Positions 9,310 to 17,289 of a stretch of DNA of 64,000 nt are shown here, one piece after another. The DNA lies in assembly GCA_910574715.1 (NCBI GenBank), contig CAJTCH010000018.1, positions 1 through 64,000 of the forward strand, in the 5' to 3' direction. Each line of letters starts with the position of its first letter. The first letter of the stretch is position 1. The DNA comes from Lachnospiraceae bacterium (lineage in GTDB: Bacteria > Bacillota > Clostridia > Lachnospirales > Lachnospiraceae). Below the pieces are notes generated by a model. It did no database searches, was not told where the DNA came from, and saw only the letters and a list, made by a program, of their open reading frames with translations. A program made the position numbers and the translations under genes.

Positions 9310-10333
9310 ATCTTATTTCCTTACCTTTTATACCGAATATCTCTGCCAAAGCCCCCGCCCCATAACTAACATGCAATATCCAATAACACCCGCACATCTT
9401 CAGGATTCTCCCTATATTCTTCGTTTTTTTCAAGGCAAAATAAATTGCAGCTCCAAAATACAGCAAGTACATCGCCAACAGCATCCACCGGAAGATCTCA
9501 CACAAAACACCTGCAGCGATCAGAAAAAAATTTGCCAATACAAAAAAGAGCGGAATCATATGACGCAAAGATATCCCTTCTCTGCTCTCACTCTTCTTCC
9601 ACCCTATGATCCCCCATTTCCCATTACCGAATGCCTGTTTCATCATTCCCATTACGTTTTCACGGGCATGGTATGTGCTCGTAACAGATGTTTCCAGATA
9701 GAATTTTCCTCCGCATCTTTTAATACGTCCATGCATATCATTATCCTGATTCCGCATGAATTCTTCATTAAAATATCCTGCTTTCTCAAAGATAGATTTC
9801 CTATACACTCCGTACGCAACCGTATCGACATAACCGGATTCTTCCGAATAACGGAATCTGGCGTTCCCGACTCCAAAAGGCGAGGACAATACATCTGCGA
9901 TCAGCTTCCCCTTTTCCGTCAGTGTTTCTGTCGCAATCCGGCCTCCTGCACAGACTACGTCGGGCTTATCGTTAAGAATCTGTACACATCTTCTTATCAG
10001 ATCGGGGTCAGCCTGTGCATGGGCGTCAATACGGACCACGTACTCTCCTTTGGCAGCTTTTATACCGATATTCCACCCTGATGCAAGAAGTCTTCTGGGA
10101 TTCTTAAGATAACGGACCTGTACTGTCCCATGTTCTTTTTCATATATTTCTACGGCATGTCTTGCTGACTGAACTGTTCCGTCTTCGGAATTGCCGTCAA
10201 TGATCAGCAGTTCGAAGCTCTCTTTTGGATAGTTCTGCTCTAGGAATGATGTGACAGCCGCCCCTATATAGCGTTCTTCATTCCGCACTACGATCATTGC
10301 CGTCACAAACGGCTGTATCTGTCCCTGACTCAT
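9272..10333 (-). CDS. GT2 family glycosyltransferase with C-terminal membrane helices
   Basis: The ATG at 10333 is chosen because AGAGGAG lies just upstream and the GT fold starts immediately. The frame itself is open further upstream, but there it overlaps the epimerase gene. The 353-aa product has the N-terminal TAMIVVRNEERYI segment, LLIDGNSEDGTV, and the VRIDAHAQADPD metal-binding region of GT2 enzymes. Residues around 270-335 form two or three hydrophobic helices, as in membrane-anchored succinoglycan-type (ExoA-like) glycosyltransferases. It lies 19 bp after the epimerase gene. It is likely to act at the cytoplasmic face of the membrane. The acceptor is unknown. Confidence 0.87.
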   Translation of the reverse strand: MSQGQIQPFVTAMIVVRNEERYIGAAVTSFLEQNYPKESFELLIIDGNSEDGTVQSARHAVEIYEKEHGTVQVRYLKNPRRLLASGWNIGIKAAKGEYVVRIDAHAQADPDLIRRCVQILNDKPDVVCAGGRIATETLTEKGKLIADVLSSPFGVGNARFRYSEESGYVDTVAYGVYRKSIFEKAGYFNEEFMRNQDNDMHGRIKRCGGKFYLETSVTSTYHARENVMGMMKQAFGNGKWGIIGWKKSESREGISLRHMIPLFFVLANFFLIAAGVLCEIFRWMLLAMYLLYFGAAIYFALKKTKNIGRILKMCGCYWILHVSYGAGALAEIFGIKGKEIRYECDSVVGKKAN

Positions 10334-10352
10334 GGCTTTCTCCTCTGTATGT

Positions 10353-11327
10353 CTATAGATTCTCCCGATACCAGTCGATTGCAAGCTTGATTCCTTCTTC
10401 AAAGCTATATTCCGGATCGTAACCAAGAAGTTCCCTTGCCTTAGAGATATCGGCGTTGCTGTGCCGGATATCCCCTGCCCTCTCCGGTCCAAACTCAGGC
10501 TCTATATCCTTTCCCAATGCTTCAGTCAGGCCATAGTAAATGTCAATGAGATATTCTCTTGCACCGAACGCAATATTATAAGCTTCTCCTGCTGCCCTTT
10601 TCGGTGCAAGGCAAGCCCTTAGATTTGCTTCGATCACATTATCGATATATGTGAAATCCCTTGACTGTCTGCCGTCTCCATGAATCGTCGGCGCCTTATC
10701 ATTCAGCAGCAATTTCAAAAACTTAGGGATAACCGCCGCATAAGCGCCGTCTGGATCCTGACGGCGTCCGAATACATTAAAATACCTCATTCCAAAAGTC
10801 TCCAGACCATAGAATTTTGTATACATACGTGCAAATTCCTCATCCGCACGTTTTGTTAACGCATACGGCGAGAGAAGATTTCCTTCTCTTCCTTCTTTCT
10901 TAGGCAGATTCGGCTCGTCACCATACACAGAACTTGAAGAAGCGTATACGAATTTCTTTACACCGGATAATCTAGCAGCCTCCAGCATATTTACCGTACC
11001 TATAATATTGTTATCCGCATAAAATAAGGGCATCTCGATACTTCTCGGGACACTTCCCCAAGCCGCCTGATGCAGGACATAATCTGCCCCTTCGCACGCT
11101 TTTTTGCAAGTTTCAAGGTCTTTGATATCACCCTTGATGAATTCATAATTCGGATGATCCATAAACATCTCAATATTCTTCTCTTTCCCGGTAGAAAGAT
11201 CATCCAGACAACGCACCCGATATTTCTTAGAAAGTATCGCCTCACAGAGGTTTGACCCTATGAACCCGGCGCCTCCTGTGACAAGGAATAAAGAATCCTC
11301 CGGGAATTTTAACTGCTGATAACTCAT
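10353..11327 (-). CDS. UDP-HexNAc/hexuronic acid 4-epimerase (SDR family, WbpP/TviC type)
   Basis: A 324-aa extended short-chain dehydrogenase. It has the NAD-binding GGAGFIGSNL glycine motif near residue 19, a Ser-Ser-Ser cluster, the catalytic YxxxK as YALTK, and the C-terminal ERAGDIRHSNAD segment typical of UDP-N-acetylglucosamine C4 epimerases of the WbpP/TviC group. The ATG at 11327 follows GGAGATAGGAA. A longer frame would start inside the preceding gene. Together with the dehydrogenase immediately upstream it should make UDP-GalNAcA from UDP-GlcNAc, so an acidic amino-uronic sugar is expected in the polymer. A UDP-glucose 4-epimerase or UDP-glucuronate epimerase role cannot be excluded. 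Confidence 0.88.
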   Translation of the reverse strand: MSYQQLKFPEDSLFLVTGGAGFIGSNLCEAILSKKYRVRCLDDLSTGKEKNIEMFMDHPNYEFIKGDIKDLETCKKACEGADYVLHQAAWGSVPRSIEMPLFYADNNIIGTVNMLEAARLSGVKKFVYASSSSVYGDEPNLPKKEGREGNLLSPYALTKRADEEFARMYTKFYGLETFGMRYFNVFGRRQDPDGAYAAVIPKFLKLLLNDKAPTIHGDGRQSRDFTYIDNVIEANLRACLAPKRAAGEAYNIAFGAREYLIDIYYGLTEALGKDIEPEFGPERAGDIRHSNADISKARELLGYDPEYSFEEGIKLAIDWYRENL

Positions 11328-11361
11328 ATTTCCTATCTCCTTTTCAATGTTTCTTGATGTA

Positions 11362-12675
11362 CTAGAATCTCCAATACAGATATCCGTCTTCTCCATATTC
11401 CTTTTTATCCAGCACTCCCTTGATGTCTAACAAGACCTTCCTTTCTCCGTCTTTATATAATCCCGAAAGCCTCTCCTTAGACATTCCAAGGAATTCATCG
11501 TGCGCCACTGCAATGATCACTGCGTCCATATCGTGAATCGATCCAAAATCAGTAAACGCAATATCATATTCCCGCTTTGCTTCTTCTGCGTCAGCTACCG
11601 GATCTGCAATGACCGGATGGATCCCATATTCCTTCAGCTCATTCACAATATCGATCACACGTGTATTCCGTGTATCCGGGCAATTCTCTTTGAATGTAAA
11701 TCCCAACAGCGCAACCCTTGCATCCCGGACTCTCTTGTCTGCCCTGATAAGGCTCTTTACCAGATTTTCCGCCACATATTTCCCCATATCATCATTAATA
11801 CGCCGCCCGCTCAATATGATCTGGCTATGATACCCCAATTCTTCCGCCTTATAAGTCAGATAGTACGGATCCACACCAATGCAGTGTCCGCCGACCAGTC
11901 CGGGACGGAAATTCAGGAAATTCCATTTCGTACCGGCTGCCTCTAATACTGCTTTTGTATCAATGCCCATCTTGTTGAAGATGATCGACAATTCATTCAT
12001 AAATGCAATATTAATATCCCTCTGGCTGTTCTCAATGACCTTAGCAGCTTCCGCTACCCGGATGCTCTCGGCACGGTGTACTCCTGCGTCCACCACCAGT
12101 TCATAGACCTTCGCAACCGTATCTAATGTCTCATCATCCATTCCCGATACAATCTTCGTGATCGTCTCCAACCTGTGAATCTTATCACCCGGATTGATCC
12201 TCTCCGGCGAATACCCCACTTTAAAATCTTTTCCGCAGACAAGCCCTGACTCCCGCTCCAGGATCGGGACACAGATCTCCTCCGTTACGCCCGGATAAAC
12301 CGTAGACTCGAATACTACGACACTTCCAGAAGACAAGTGTCTTCCTACAATCTGGCTTGCTCCCTCTACCGGCGTAAGATCTGGAGTATGGTCATCATTT
12401 ACCGGCGTAGGTACGGCAACAATGAAGAACTTCGCTTTGTCAAGATCATTTTCGTCACTGGTAAACATAACAGAGGTGTCTCCAATTACCTTGTCTCCCA
12501 CTTCCTTTGTCGGATCAATGCCATTTTTATACAAATTAACTTTTTCCTTATTCAGATCGAAACCAATTACGTCTATTTTCTTTGCAAATGCAACTGCGAT
12601 CGGCATTCCTACATATCCTAATCCTACTAATGCAACTTTTTCTTCTTTTCCGATAATCCGTTCATATAGCCCCAT
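11362..12675 (-). CDS. UDP-N-acetylhexosamine 6-dehydrogenase (WbpO/TviB type)
   Basis: A 437-aa nucleotide-sugar dehydrogenase that oxidises C6 of a UDP-sugar in two NAD-dependent steps. The Rossmann motif VALVGLGYVGMP is at about residue 14. The active-site region GLVGGHCIGVDPYYLTYKAE contains the catalytic Cys, and the C-terminal UDP-binding domain has GFTFKENCPDTRNT. The length and the GGHCIGVDP variant fit the UDP-GlcNAc/GalNAc branch rather than UDP-glucose dehydrogenase. It lies 34 bp upstream of the epimerase gene. Together they supply an N-acetylhexosaminuronic acid to the polysaccharide. Confidence 0.9.
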   Translation of the reverse strand: MGLYERIIGKEEKVALVGLGYVGMPIAVAFAKKIDVIGFDLNKEKVNLYKNGIDPTKEVGDKVIGDTSVMFTSDENDLDKAKFFIVAVPTPVNDDHTPDLTPVEGASQIVGRHLSSGSVVVFESTVYPGVTEEICVPILERESGLVCGKDFKVGYSPERINPGDKIHRLETITKIVSGMDDETLDTVAKVYELVVDAGVHRAESIRVAEAAKVIENSQRDINIAFMNELSIIFNKMGIDTKAVLEAAGTKWNFLNFRPGLVGGHCIGVDPYYLTYKAEELGYHSQIILSGRRINDDMGKYVAENLVKSLIRADKRVRDARVALLGFTFKENCPDTRNTRVIDIVNELKEYGIHPVIADPVADAEEAKREYDIAFTDFGSIHDMDAVIIAVAHDEFLGMSKERLSGLYKDGERKVLLDIKGVLDKKEYGEDGYLYWRF

Positions 12676-12706
12676 GCTGTCTGTACTCCTTTATTACTTT
12701 AAGATT

Positions 12707-13393
12707 TTACGAAAATACACTTATTACTGTCTTTAACATGATTTTTATCTCATGAAACAGGCTGAATTTCCTTATCTCATCCAAATTCCAATCCATTTTT
12801 TGGGGAAGTATTTCTTTTCTGTATACTTCATCCACATCAACCGCAGCTTTCAGCACATTGTCTTCATCCTTATATGCTATGCTTGCCATGGATGTCACCC
12901 CTGCCGGCAAAAGCAGCGTTGCTTTCATTTCATCTGTATACACGTCAACATATTTTTTTACCTCCGGCCTGGTTCCGACAAAGCTCATGTCACCGGTCAA
13001 TATATTGAATAACTGAGGGATCTCATCCAACCTGATTTTTCTTATCTTTCTGCCTACTTTTGTAATTCTTATATCATTTTGTGCGGTAACCAACGTACCG
13101 ATCTTATCCGCATTTATTACCATTGTCCTGAACTTGAAGATACGGAATATTTTCCCATATTGCGTTATCCTCTCCTGCCTGTAGAAGACAGGACCTTCAC
13201 TGTCCGTCTTAATCCAGACAGATATGACCAGAAATACCGGAATAAAAATAATGATCATAAAAATAGATAAAACAATATCAAAAAAACGTTTTAGCACCAA
13301 ACTAAAACGTCTTTTCTGCAAAATATCATAATATTTTCTTACCGCTTCATTCTGCATGAACTCTGGAATATCATCCCAATCTCTAAACTGCAT
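12707..13393 (-). CDS. initiating sugar-phosphate transferase (PglC-like monotopic PGT)
   Basis: A 228-aa bacterial sugar transferase. One N-terminal hydrophobic re-entrant helix (about residues 34-58) is followed by the conserved KRFFDI start of the domain, GPVFYRQERI, FKFRTM, and an RLDEIPQLFNILTGDMSFVGTRPE block. This is the compact PglC/WcaJ C-terminal core without the extra N-terminal membrane domain. It would transfer a sugar 1-phosphate from a UDP-sugar to undecaprenyl phosphate, the first step of repeat-unit assembly. Its start overlaps the end of the aminotransferase gene by 11 bp, which suggests translational coupling. The ribosome-binding site is weak. Confidence 0.92.
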   Translation of the reverse strand: MQFRDWDDIPEFMQNEAVRKYYDILQKRRFSLVLKRFFDIVLSIFMIIIFIPVFLVISVWIKTDSEGPVFYRQERITQYGKIFRIFKFRTMVINADKIGTLVTAQNDIRITKVGRKIRKIRLDEIPQLFNILTGDMSFVGTRPEVKKYVDVYTDEMKATLLLPAGVTSMASIAYKDEDNVLKAAVDVDEVYRKEILPQKMDWNLDEIRKFSLFHEIKIMLKTVISVFS

Positions 13394-14624
13394 AACTCAT
13401 GTTCTCGCATTCCCTCAAAACTTTCGTCACCATTCTGACAACATACTCCACGTCTTCATTCTTCAGACAAGTATGCAACGGCAGCGTGATCTCATTCTCA
13501 TACTGCCGAAAAGCATTCGGATAATCCTTGATATCGAATCCCATCTTCTTATAAGCCGTCATCATCGGCAGCGGTTTATAATGCACATTCGACGCCACAC
13601 CCTGCCCGGCAAGTTCACGGATCATATGGTTTCTTTCCTCTTCCGATATTCCTGGAATCCGTATCAAATACAGATGTCCGCATGATGCCTGTCCGTTTTC
13701 AGAATGCTCCAACACCTGCACTCCCAGCGGCCGGAACGCCGAATCATACCGCCCGATAATCTGCTTCCTCTTCGCCAATATCTCCGGATACCTCTGCATC
13801 TGCCTCAGCCCGATCGCCGCCATGATATCCGTCATATTCCACTTATAAGCCGGTTCCACGATATCATATTCCCAGGCTCCAAGCTTCGTCTTTGCCAACG
13901 CATCTTTTGACTGTCCATGAAGCGACATCAGCATAAACTCCCGATAGATCCAGTCATCATCCACTCCATCAATGGTTCTCCATGTGATCGCCCCGCCTTC
14001 AGCAGTCGTAAGATTCTTTACCGCATGAAAAGAAAAGCTGGTAAAATCTGCGATATTCCCGCACATTTCCCACTCTCCGTTAATCTTCCTCTTCGAGCCG
14101 AACGCATGCGCACTATCCGCAGCTACAACGACCCGTCCGATCGCTTCCTGAATCTCATTTTCCGGACGGAACAACGACTTCTTTCTCTCCACGATCTCGA
14201 AGATCCTCTGATAATCACAGACCACCCCTCCGAGATCCACCGGAATAATCACCTTCGTCTTCTCCGTGACCGCCTGTTCCAGCGCGTCATAGTCCATCTC
14301 ATAGCTGCCCCGCGCCACATCTACCAGCACAAGCCTTGCCCCCACATGACATACCGGGCTTGCCGATGCCGTATATGTATAGGCGGATGTGATAACTTCA
14401 TCCCCTTCGCCCACGCCTAAGAACCTTAAGACCGCCTCCATACATGCCGTAGCCGAATTCAGCGCCGCCGCCCGCTTCGTCCCGCAATACGCGGCGATCT
14501 TCCTTTCAAATTCCTTCGTCCTGGGTCCTGTGGTGATCCATCCGCTTTTGAGCGTCCCTATCACTTCCGCTATCTCCAGATCTGTAATATCCGGCGGCGA
14601 GAACGGAATCTCTCTCTTCTCCAT
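13383..14624 (-). CDS. DegT/DnrJ/EryC1/StrS sugar aminotransferase
   Basis: A 413-aa PLP enzyme of the sugar-aminotransferase family. The N-terminus has SGWITTGPRTKEFE. The PLP aldimine lysine is Lys203 in FHAVKNLTTAEGG, and the ADSAHAFGS segment carries the conserved Asp. The family aminates keto-sugars such as 4-keto-6-deoxy-UDP-GlcNAc, so the polymer probably contains an amino-dideoxy sugar. A matching 4,6-dehydratase is not in this window. GAGGGAAAC precedes the ATG. It is the first enzyme gene after the two antiterminators, 49 bp downstream of the second. Confidence 0.92.
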   Translation of the reverse strand: MEKREIPFSPPDITDLEIAEVIGTLKSGWITTGPRTKEFERKIAAYCGTKRAAALNSATACMEAVLRFLGVGEGDEVITSAYTYTASASPVCHVGARLVLVDVARGSYEMDYDALEQAVTEKTKVIIPVDLGGVVCDYQRIFEIVERKKSLFRPENEIQEAIGRVVVAADSAHAFGSKRKINGEWEMCGNIADFTSFSFHAVKNLTTAEGGAITWRTIDGVDDDWIYREFMLMSLHGQSKDALAKTKLGAWEYDIVEPAYKWNMTDIMAAIGLRQMQRYPEILAKRKQIIGRYDSAFRPLGVQVLEHSENGQASCGHLYLIRIPGISEEERNHMIRELAGQGVASNVHYKPLPMMTAYKKMGFDIKDYPNAFRQYENEITLPLHTCLKNEDVEYVVRMVTKVLRECENMSYAV

Positions 14625-14673
14625 TTCACGTTTCCCTCCTATCTATTTCCAACTATACGGTTGCCGCCTACGG

Positions 14674-15213
14674 CTATCCCGCCATGGTCTCTCTCTTCTT
14701 CCCCACCATCTCGATCCCCAGATGTATCACCGTCTTCCGGTTCATAAATTCAACCTCAACCTTCGCGATCCGCCTGTGAAGATCAATCTTCCTGATATAT
14801 CCTTCCATGCTTTTAAGCGGTCCAGACAGTATGGTGATCACATCATCCTCCGATACTGACACCTGGGACAGACCCACTTCCATTCCATCCCCCGCCGTCC
14901 GCATGATCCGCGTCAGCCATTCTACTTCCTCCTTGGAAAGCGGAATGAACTGCTCAGCATCCTTCCCCAGCATTCTTGTAAATGCCGGCACATGCTTAAG
15001 CTCCTGATACAACTCCTTAACGGAATCGCTCACAACAAATACATACCCGGGGAGCAGCTTCTCATGCAGCTCTCTCCACTCTCCCCGCAGCTTCTTTTTC
15101 ATATGACGCATCGGGTGAAAACAGCGGTCATACAGTCTCCGGTCAACCACCACATTGATCTGTTCCTCCGCCCGTTCTTCCATCCCCGACGCAACCTGTA
15201 TCACATAATACAC
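14674..15213 (-). CDS. loaP: NusG-family specialised antiterminator, second of a tandem pair (LoaP/UpxY-like)
   Basis: A 179-aa NusG paralog. An N-terminal NGN domain contains KLLPGYVFVV and is followed by a linker. The C-terminal KOW domain has LSGPLKSMEGYIRKID. Specialised NusG paralogs next to long polysaccharide operons ride with RNA polymerase and suppress premature termination. Here it precedes the roughly 14-kb minus-strand polysaccharide operon. The start is GTG at 15213 with GGAGG six bases upstream. It is clearly related to but distinct from the paralog at 15417-15923. General NusG is normally encoded beside secE and is not in this window. Confidence 0.88.
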   Translation of the reverse strand: MYYVIQVASGMEERAEEQINVVVDRRLYDRCFHPMRHMKKKLRGEWRELHEKLLPGYVFVVSDSVKELYQELKHVPAFTRMLGKDAEQFIPLSKEEVEWLTRIMRTAGDGMEVGLSQVSVSEDDVITILSGPLKSMEGYIRKIDLHRRIAKVEVEFMNRKTVIHLGIEMVGKKRETMAG

Positions 15214-15416
15214 AGCTATCCTCCAACTTTACCTGCATATCCGCGCATAAAGAAAAGCATTCCCTCCTGAAAGAGCATGCTTCGCCATCCGTGCCCATGG
15301 GAAACGCCCCACTGCCACAGTGCCGTCTGGTACTTTCATTCATTTCCCAGACGCCGGATATGTCATACTTTCCTAAAACCCCGTGCCCATGCTGCGAGAA
15401 TTTCTTAATAGTAATC
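15214..15416. other. 203-bp non-coding stretch between the two antiterminator genes
   Basis: No convincing gene is present. On the minus-strand transcript there is a possible hairpin with arms AAGCAT and ATGCTT (about 15255-15282), close to the ribosome-binding site of the second NusG gene, and an 11-bp direct repeat. The stretch could be a leader that the first antiterminator recognises or a site for attenuation. No U-tract-type terminator was found in it. The function is inferred from position only. Confidence 0.35.
15289..15391. repeat. 11-bp direct repeat CCGTGCCCATG (15289-15299 and 15381-15391)
   Basis: Two identical 11-bp copies in the same orientation, 92 bp apart, lie in the spacer between the tandem NusG-like genes. 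The first copy continues into a CCCATGGG palindrome. The repeat is GC-rich against its surroundings. It may be chance or a paired recognition site. Confidence 0.4.
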
Positions 15417-15923
15417 CTAAGTTTTCGATACGATCTCCAAGCCCACCTGCACCCGCCGCCTCTCTCCAAGCATTGGCAACTCTAAAAATGCTCGACGTTT
15501 ATGGCGATCGATCTTACATATATATCTTTCTTTTCCTACCAGAGGACCGGAATAAATCTTCACTTTTGACCGTTCGATCACACCCTCTGACATTTCTATA
15601 GTCTGTTCTTTTCCGCCAAAAGTCTTCAGAAATTCCACTTCCGAATCCGATAGAGGGACTACTTTATCCGCCGTTTCCAGAAGCTTCGTCTTCCCCTTGA
15701 TACGGACCAGCTCATCGCTCAATCTGTCAGCCTCATCCGTGACCATAAAAACATATCCCGGGAACAAAGGCTTCTCCTGTATAACCCACTCTCCCCGAAT
15801 ATGCTTCTTCTCTTCATAGTAGAAAACATAACAATTCTTGACCAGGTCAGAAGACAGCTTCTCCTGGCATTGCTGCCGGACACTCTCTTCCTCGCCCTGT
15901 CGGACCTGTACAACACACCACAT
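15417..15923 (-). CDS. loaP: NusG-family specialised antiterminator, first of a tandem pair (LoaP/UpxY-like)
   Basis: A 168-aa NusG paralog with an N-terminal NGN domain (VVQVRQGEEESV at the start, KPLFPGYVFMV in the core) and a C-terminal KOW domain (YSGPLVGKERYICKID). AAGGAG lies seven bases before the ATG. It is the first gene of the polysaccharide operon and sits 70 bp downstream, on the minus strand, of the left inverted repeat of the putative invertible promoter. In the ON orientation of that segment its leader would be about 135 nt. It should help RNA polymerase read through the long operon. Similar regulators precede capsule loci in Bacteroides (UpxY) and in Firmicutes (LoaP). Confidence 0.9.
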   Translation of the reverse strand: MWCVVQVRQGEEESVRQQCQEKLSSDLVKNCYVFYYEEKKHIRGEWVIQEKPLFPGYVFMVTDEADRLSDELVRIKGKTKLLETADKVVPLSDSEVEFLKTFGGKEQTIEMSEGVIERSKVKIYSGPLVGKERYICKIDRHKRRAFLELPMLGERRRVQVGLEIVSKT

Positions 15924-15993
15924 ATCTGTGCTCCTTATCCTTCCGGCTTCTTGTTGACTGCCTGCAATTTTACTCTTAATTGCTTTTCAAAAA

Positions 15994-16020
15994 TGTAATG
16001 AAGTACTATACTTCATTACA
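15994..16020 (+). repeat. left 27-bp inverted repeat of the invertible segment
   Basis: Palindromic site with 12-bp arms, TGTAATGAAGTA and TACTTCATTACA, around the trinucleotide CTA. The asymmetric centre gives it an orientation opposite to the right copy. On the minus strand the hairpin is followed by TTTTTG, so a weak intrinsic terminator is an alternative reading. Confidence 0.85.
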
Positions 16021-16058
16021 AAATGATAATCGGCCCCTATTTTATAAGGAGTCGATTT

Positions 16059-16162
16059 TTTTGACTAGAATTTTGACGGCGCATAATTCAATTTCTCAGC
16101 AGCAAAATAGCATATCATCTAATAATGAATCCCTCGGAATTTTGACCAGAATTTTGACGGCG
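16059..16162 (+). repeat. 23-bp direct repeat inside the invertible segment (16059-16081 and 16140-16162)
   Basis: Both copies have the form TTTTGACYAGAATTTTGACG plus GCG and differ at one base. Each itself contains two TTTTGAC units, giving four TTTTGAC boxes in about 100 bp. Their start-to-start spacing is 81 bp. They could bind a regulator or recombination accessory protein. The first copy could also act as a -35 (TTGACT) with a poor -10 (TAATTC) 17 bp on. Confidence 0.6.
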
Positions 16163-16294
16163 ATGAAATGAAAATCTCTTTAAATTTTTCTGTTTTGGTT
16201 GGACAGGCAATAACTTTATCCCCAATTTGCATATTTTTTTGTGAAAAAACTTCCAGAAATGCTATTAGAAACCTTCGCATAATCCCCCAAATTG

Positions 16295-16323
16295 TTGACA
16301 AATGCTTTTTTGCATGGTAATAT
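16295..16323 (+). promoter_or_regulatory. strong sigma-A promoter inside the invertible segment
   Basis: Perfect -35 TTGACA at 16295-16300, a 17-bp spacer, and -10 TAATAT at 16318-16323 with an extended TG one base upstream. It fires rightward, toward the right repeat and away from the antiterminator and polysaccharide genes. After inversion it would drive them. Confidence 0.75.
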
Positions 16324-16367
16324 AACGTAGAAAAATGAATTTCAGACATATTTTTCTTTATAAAAAA

Positions 16368-16394
16368 TGTAATGAAGTATAGTACTTCATTACA
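16368..16394 (-). repeat. right 27-bp inverted repeat of the invertible segment
   Basis: Exact reverse complement of the left copy over all 27 bases, including the centre (TAG here, CTA on the left). The flanks outside the 27 bp do not match, so the identity is confined to the recombination-site-sized unit. Confidence 0.85.
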
Positions 16395-16435
16395 TTGCTA
16401 AGCTATTAGAATTTTCTATATCAACTTTCAGTTTA

Positions 16436-16469
16436 AAGACCAGAAGTCTGCACCCAGCCCCCTGGTCTT
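16436..16469 (-). terminator. possible terminator after the dacF 3' fragment
   Basis: Eight-bp stem AAGACCAG/CTGGTCTT with a 19-base GC-rich loop, 26 bp past the dacF stop on the minus strand. Only a short T stretch follows, so termination may be weak. It also separates dacF transcription from the invertible segment. Confidence 0.4.
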
Positions 16470-16494
16470 CCCTTATCATTCATCTGCTCACTTT

Positions 16495-17289
16495 TCAGAG
16501 CATCCACCCTTCAGCCGCATCCACCAGCGCGCTCTGGTAACTGATCTTCCCGACCGACTCCTCAGCCACGACATCCCGCCGTCCGACCTCCGAATCGTTC
16601 AGATAATATATCGCCTCCCCGATCTTATCTCCCTTTTTGACAGGCGCCTCCAGCTTCTTCTTCATAACTACCTTCCGCTTCATTCCTTTCAGATCCGCCC
16701 CTGTGGTGTCGATATATGTAAATGGCTCCTTCTGCGCCGCTTCGACATTTCCCTTCACACCTCTTGCGATCTTCACAGGTTTTATCGATTTTACCGCATC
16801 CTCCTGGTACTTATTACATTTCCCGAAACCGTAATTACAGAGAGCAATCGCATCCCTGACACGAGCCTTGCTGTCTTCCGCTGCCATAATGACTGCAATC
16901 AGCTCTGTATCATCCTTCTTCGCCGTTGCCGATACACAGAACTTCGCCTTGCTGGTCGACCCCGTCTTAAGCCCTGTCGCATATTCATACTGCCGAATCA
17001 GCTTATTCGTGTTGGACAGCCCGAACTCCGACGAACCCTTCTTGGTCGTATGGGTGATATTTTCCATCCAGATTGTACAGTAATCATGGATCTGCGGATA
17101 CTTGGTGATCAGCTCCCTTGACATCAGCGCAATATCCCTCGCCGTAGTCAGATGACCGTCCGCATCCAGCCCGTTACAGTTTATAAATTGTGTATTGGCC
17201 ATTCCAAGCCCCTGCGCCCTCTGGTTCATCTGCGCCACAAACTCTTCCTCATTGCCGCAGATATGTTCTGCCATTGCCACACATGCGTC
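16495..17289 (-). pseudogene. dacF: dacF 3' part: D-alanyl-D-alanine carboxypeptidase, severed from its N-terminus
   Basis: This is the C-terminal 264 codons of an S11-family penicillin-binding protein. It contains the KTG motif (YATGLKTGSTSKAKF) and a following beta-rich C-terminal domain, but no SxxK. The missing N-terminal part with signal peptide and SxxK lies at 22777-23326, beyond a 5.5-kb inserted element. Joining 23326-22777 to 17279-16495 gives an exact 1335-bp frame reading SANDACVAMAEH across the junction. The frame extends a little into element DNA, with possible starts at 17367 (TTG) and 17343 (ATG), but that product cannot be an active enzyme. The intact protein would trim peptidoglycan stem peptides outside the membrane. 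In Bacillus, dacF is a sporulation gene. Confidence 0.92.
17280..17289 (+). repeat. attL core repeat CACATGCGTC
   Basis: Left junction of the element. DacF coding sequence lies to the left and element DNA to the right. An AAAGTAGA box at 17298-17305 on the element side mirrors TCTACTTT at 22757-22764 on the other side, as expected of the two arms of an attP site. Confidence 0.8.

Larger units (their letters stand above)
15994..16394. promoter_or_regulatory. putative invertible promoter segment upstream of the polysaccharide operon (OFF)
   Basis: Two exact inverted copies of a 27-bp sequence bound 347 bp of AT-rich, non-coding DNA. The segment contains one strong sigma-A promoter, at 16295-16323, that reads rightward, away from the operon. 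Inversion between the repeats would place it at about 16065-16093 reading leftward into the first antiterminator gene at 15923. This is the architecture of invertible capsule promoters in gut bacteria. No recombinase gene lies inside or directly beside the repeats, so the invertase is unassigned. No equally good leftward promoter was found between 15924 and 16394. Confidence 0.75.

Noticed and set aside
9371-10081. A 236-codon plus-strand frame inside the GT2 glycosyltransferase gene
   Set aside because: Antisense to a well-supported gene, with no domain and no ribosome-binding site.
15289-15391. 11-bp repeats between the NusG-like genes as recombination sites
   Set aside because: They are direct, short and 92 bp apart with no gene between them, and no structure suggests a mobile unit.
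15143-15469. A 108-codon minus-strand frame spanning the spacer between the NusG-like genes
   Set aside because: It overlaps both antiterminator genes in another frame and its composition (many Gly, Cys, Arg) is that of a shadow frame.
16119-16349. A 76-codon minus-strand frame within the invertible segment
   Set aside because: It has no convincing ribosome-binding site or promoter on its strand, and its sequence overlaps the strong promoter and the direct repeats.
15994-16394. The 27-bp palindromes as ordinary intrinsic terminators
   Set aside because: A T-run follows on the minus strand, but the stems are AT-rich, the two copies are identical over the whole site, and there is no upstream gene ending there. 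A secondary terminator effect stays possible.
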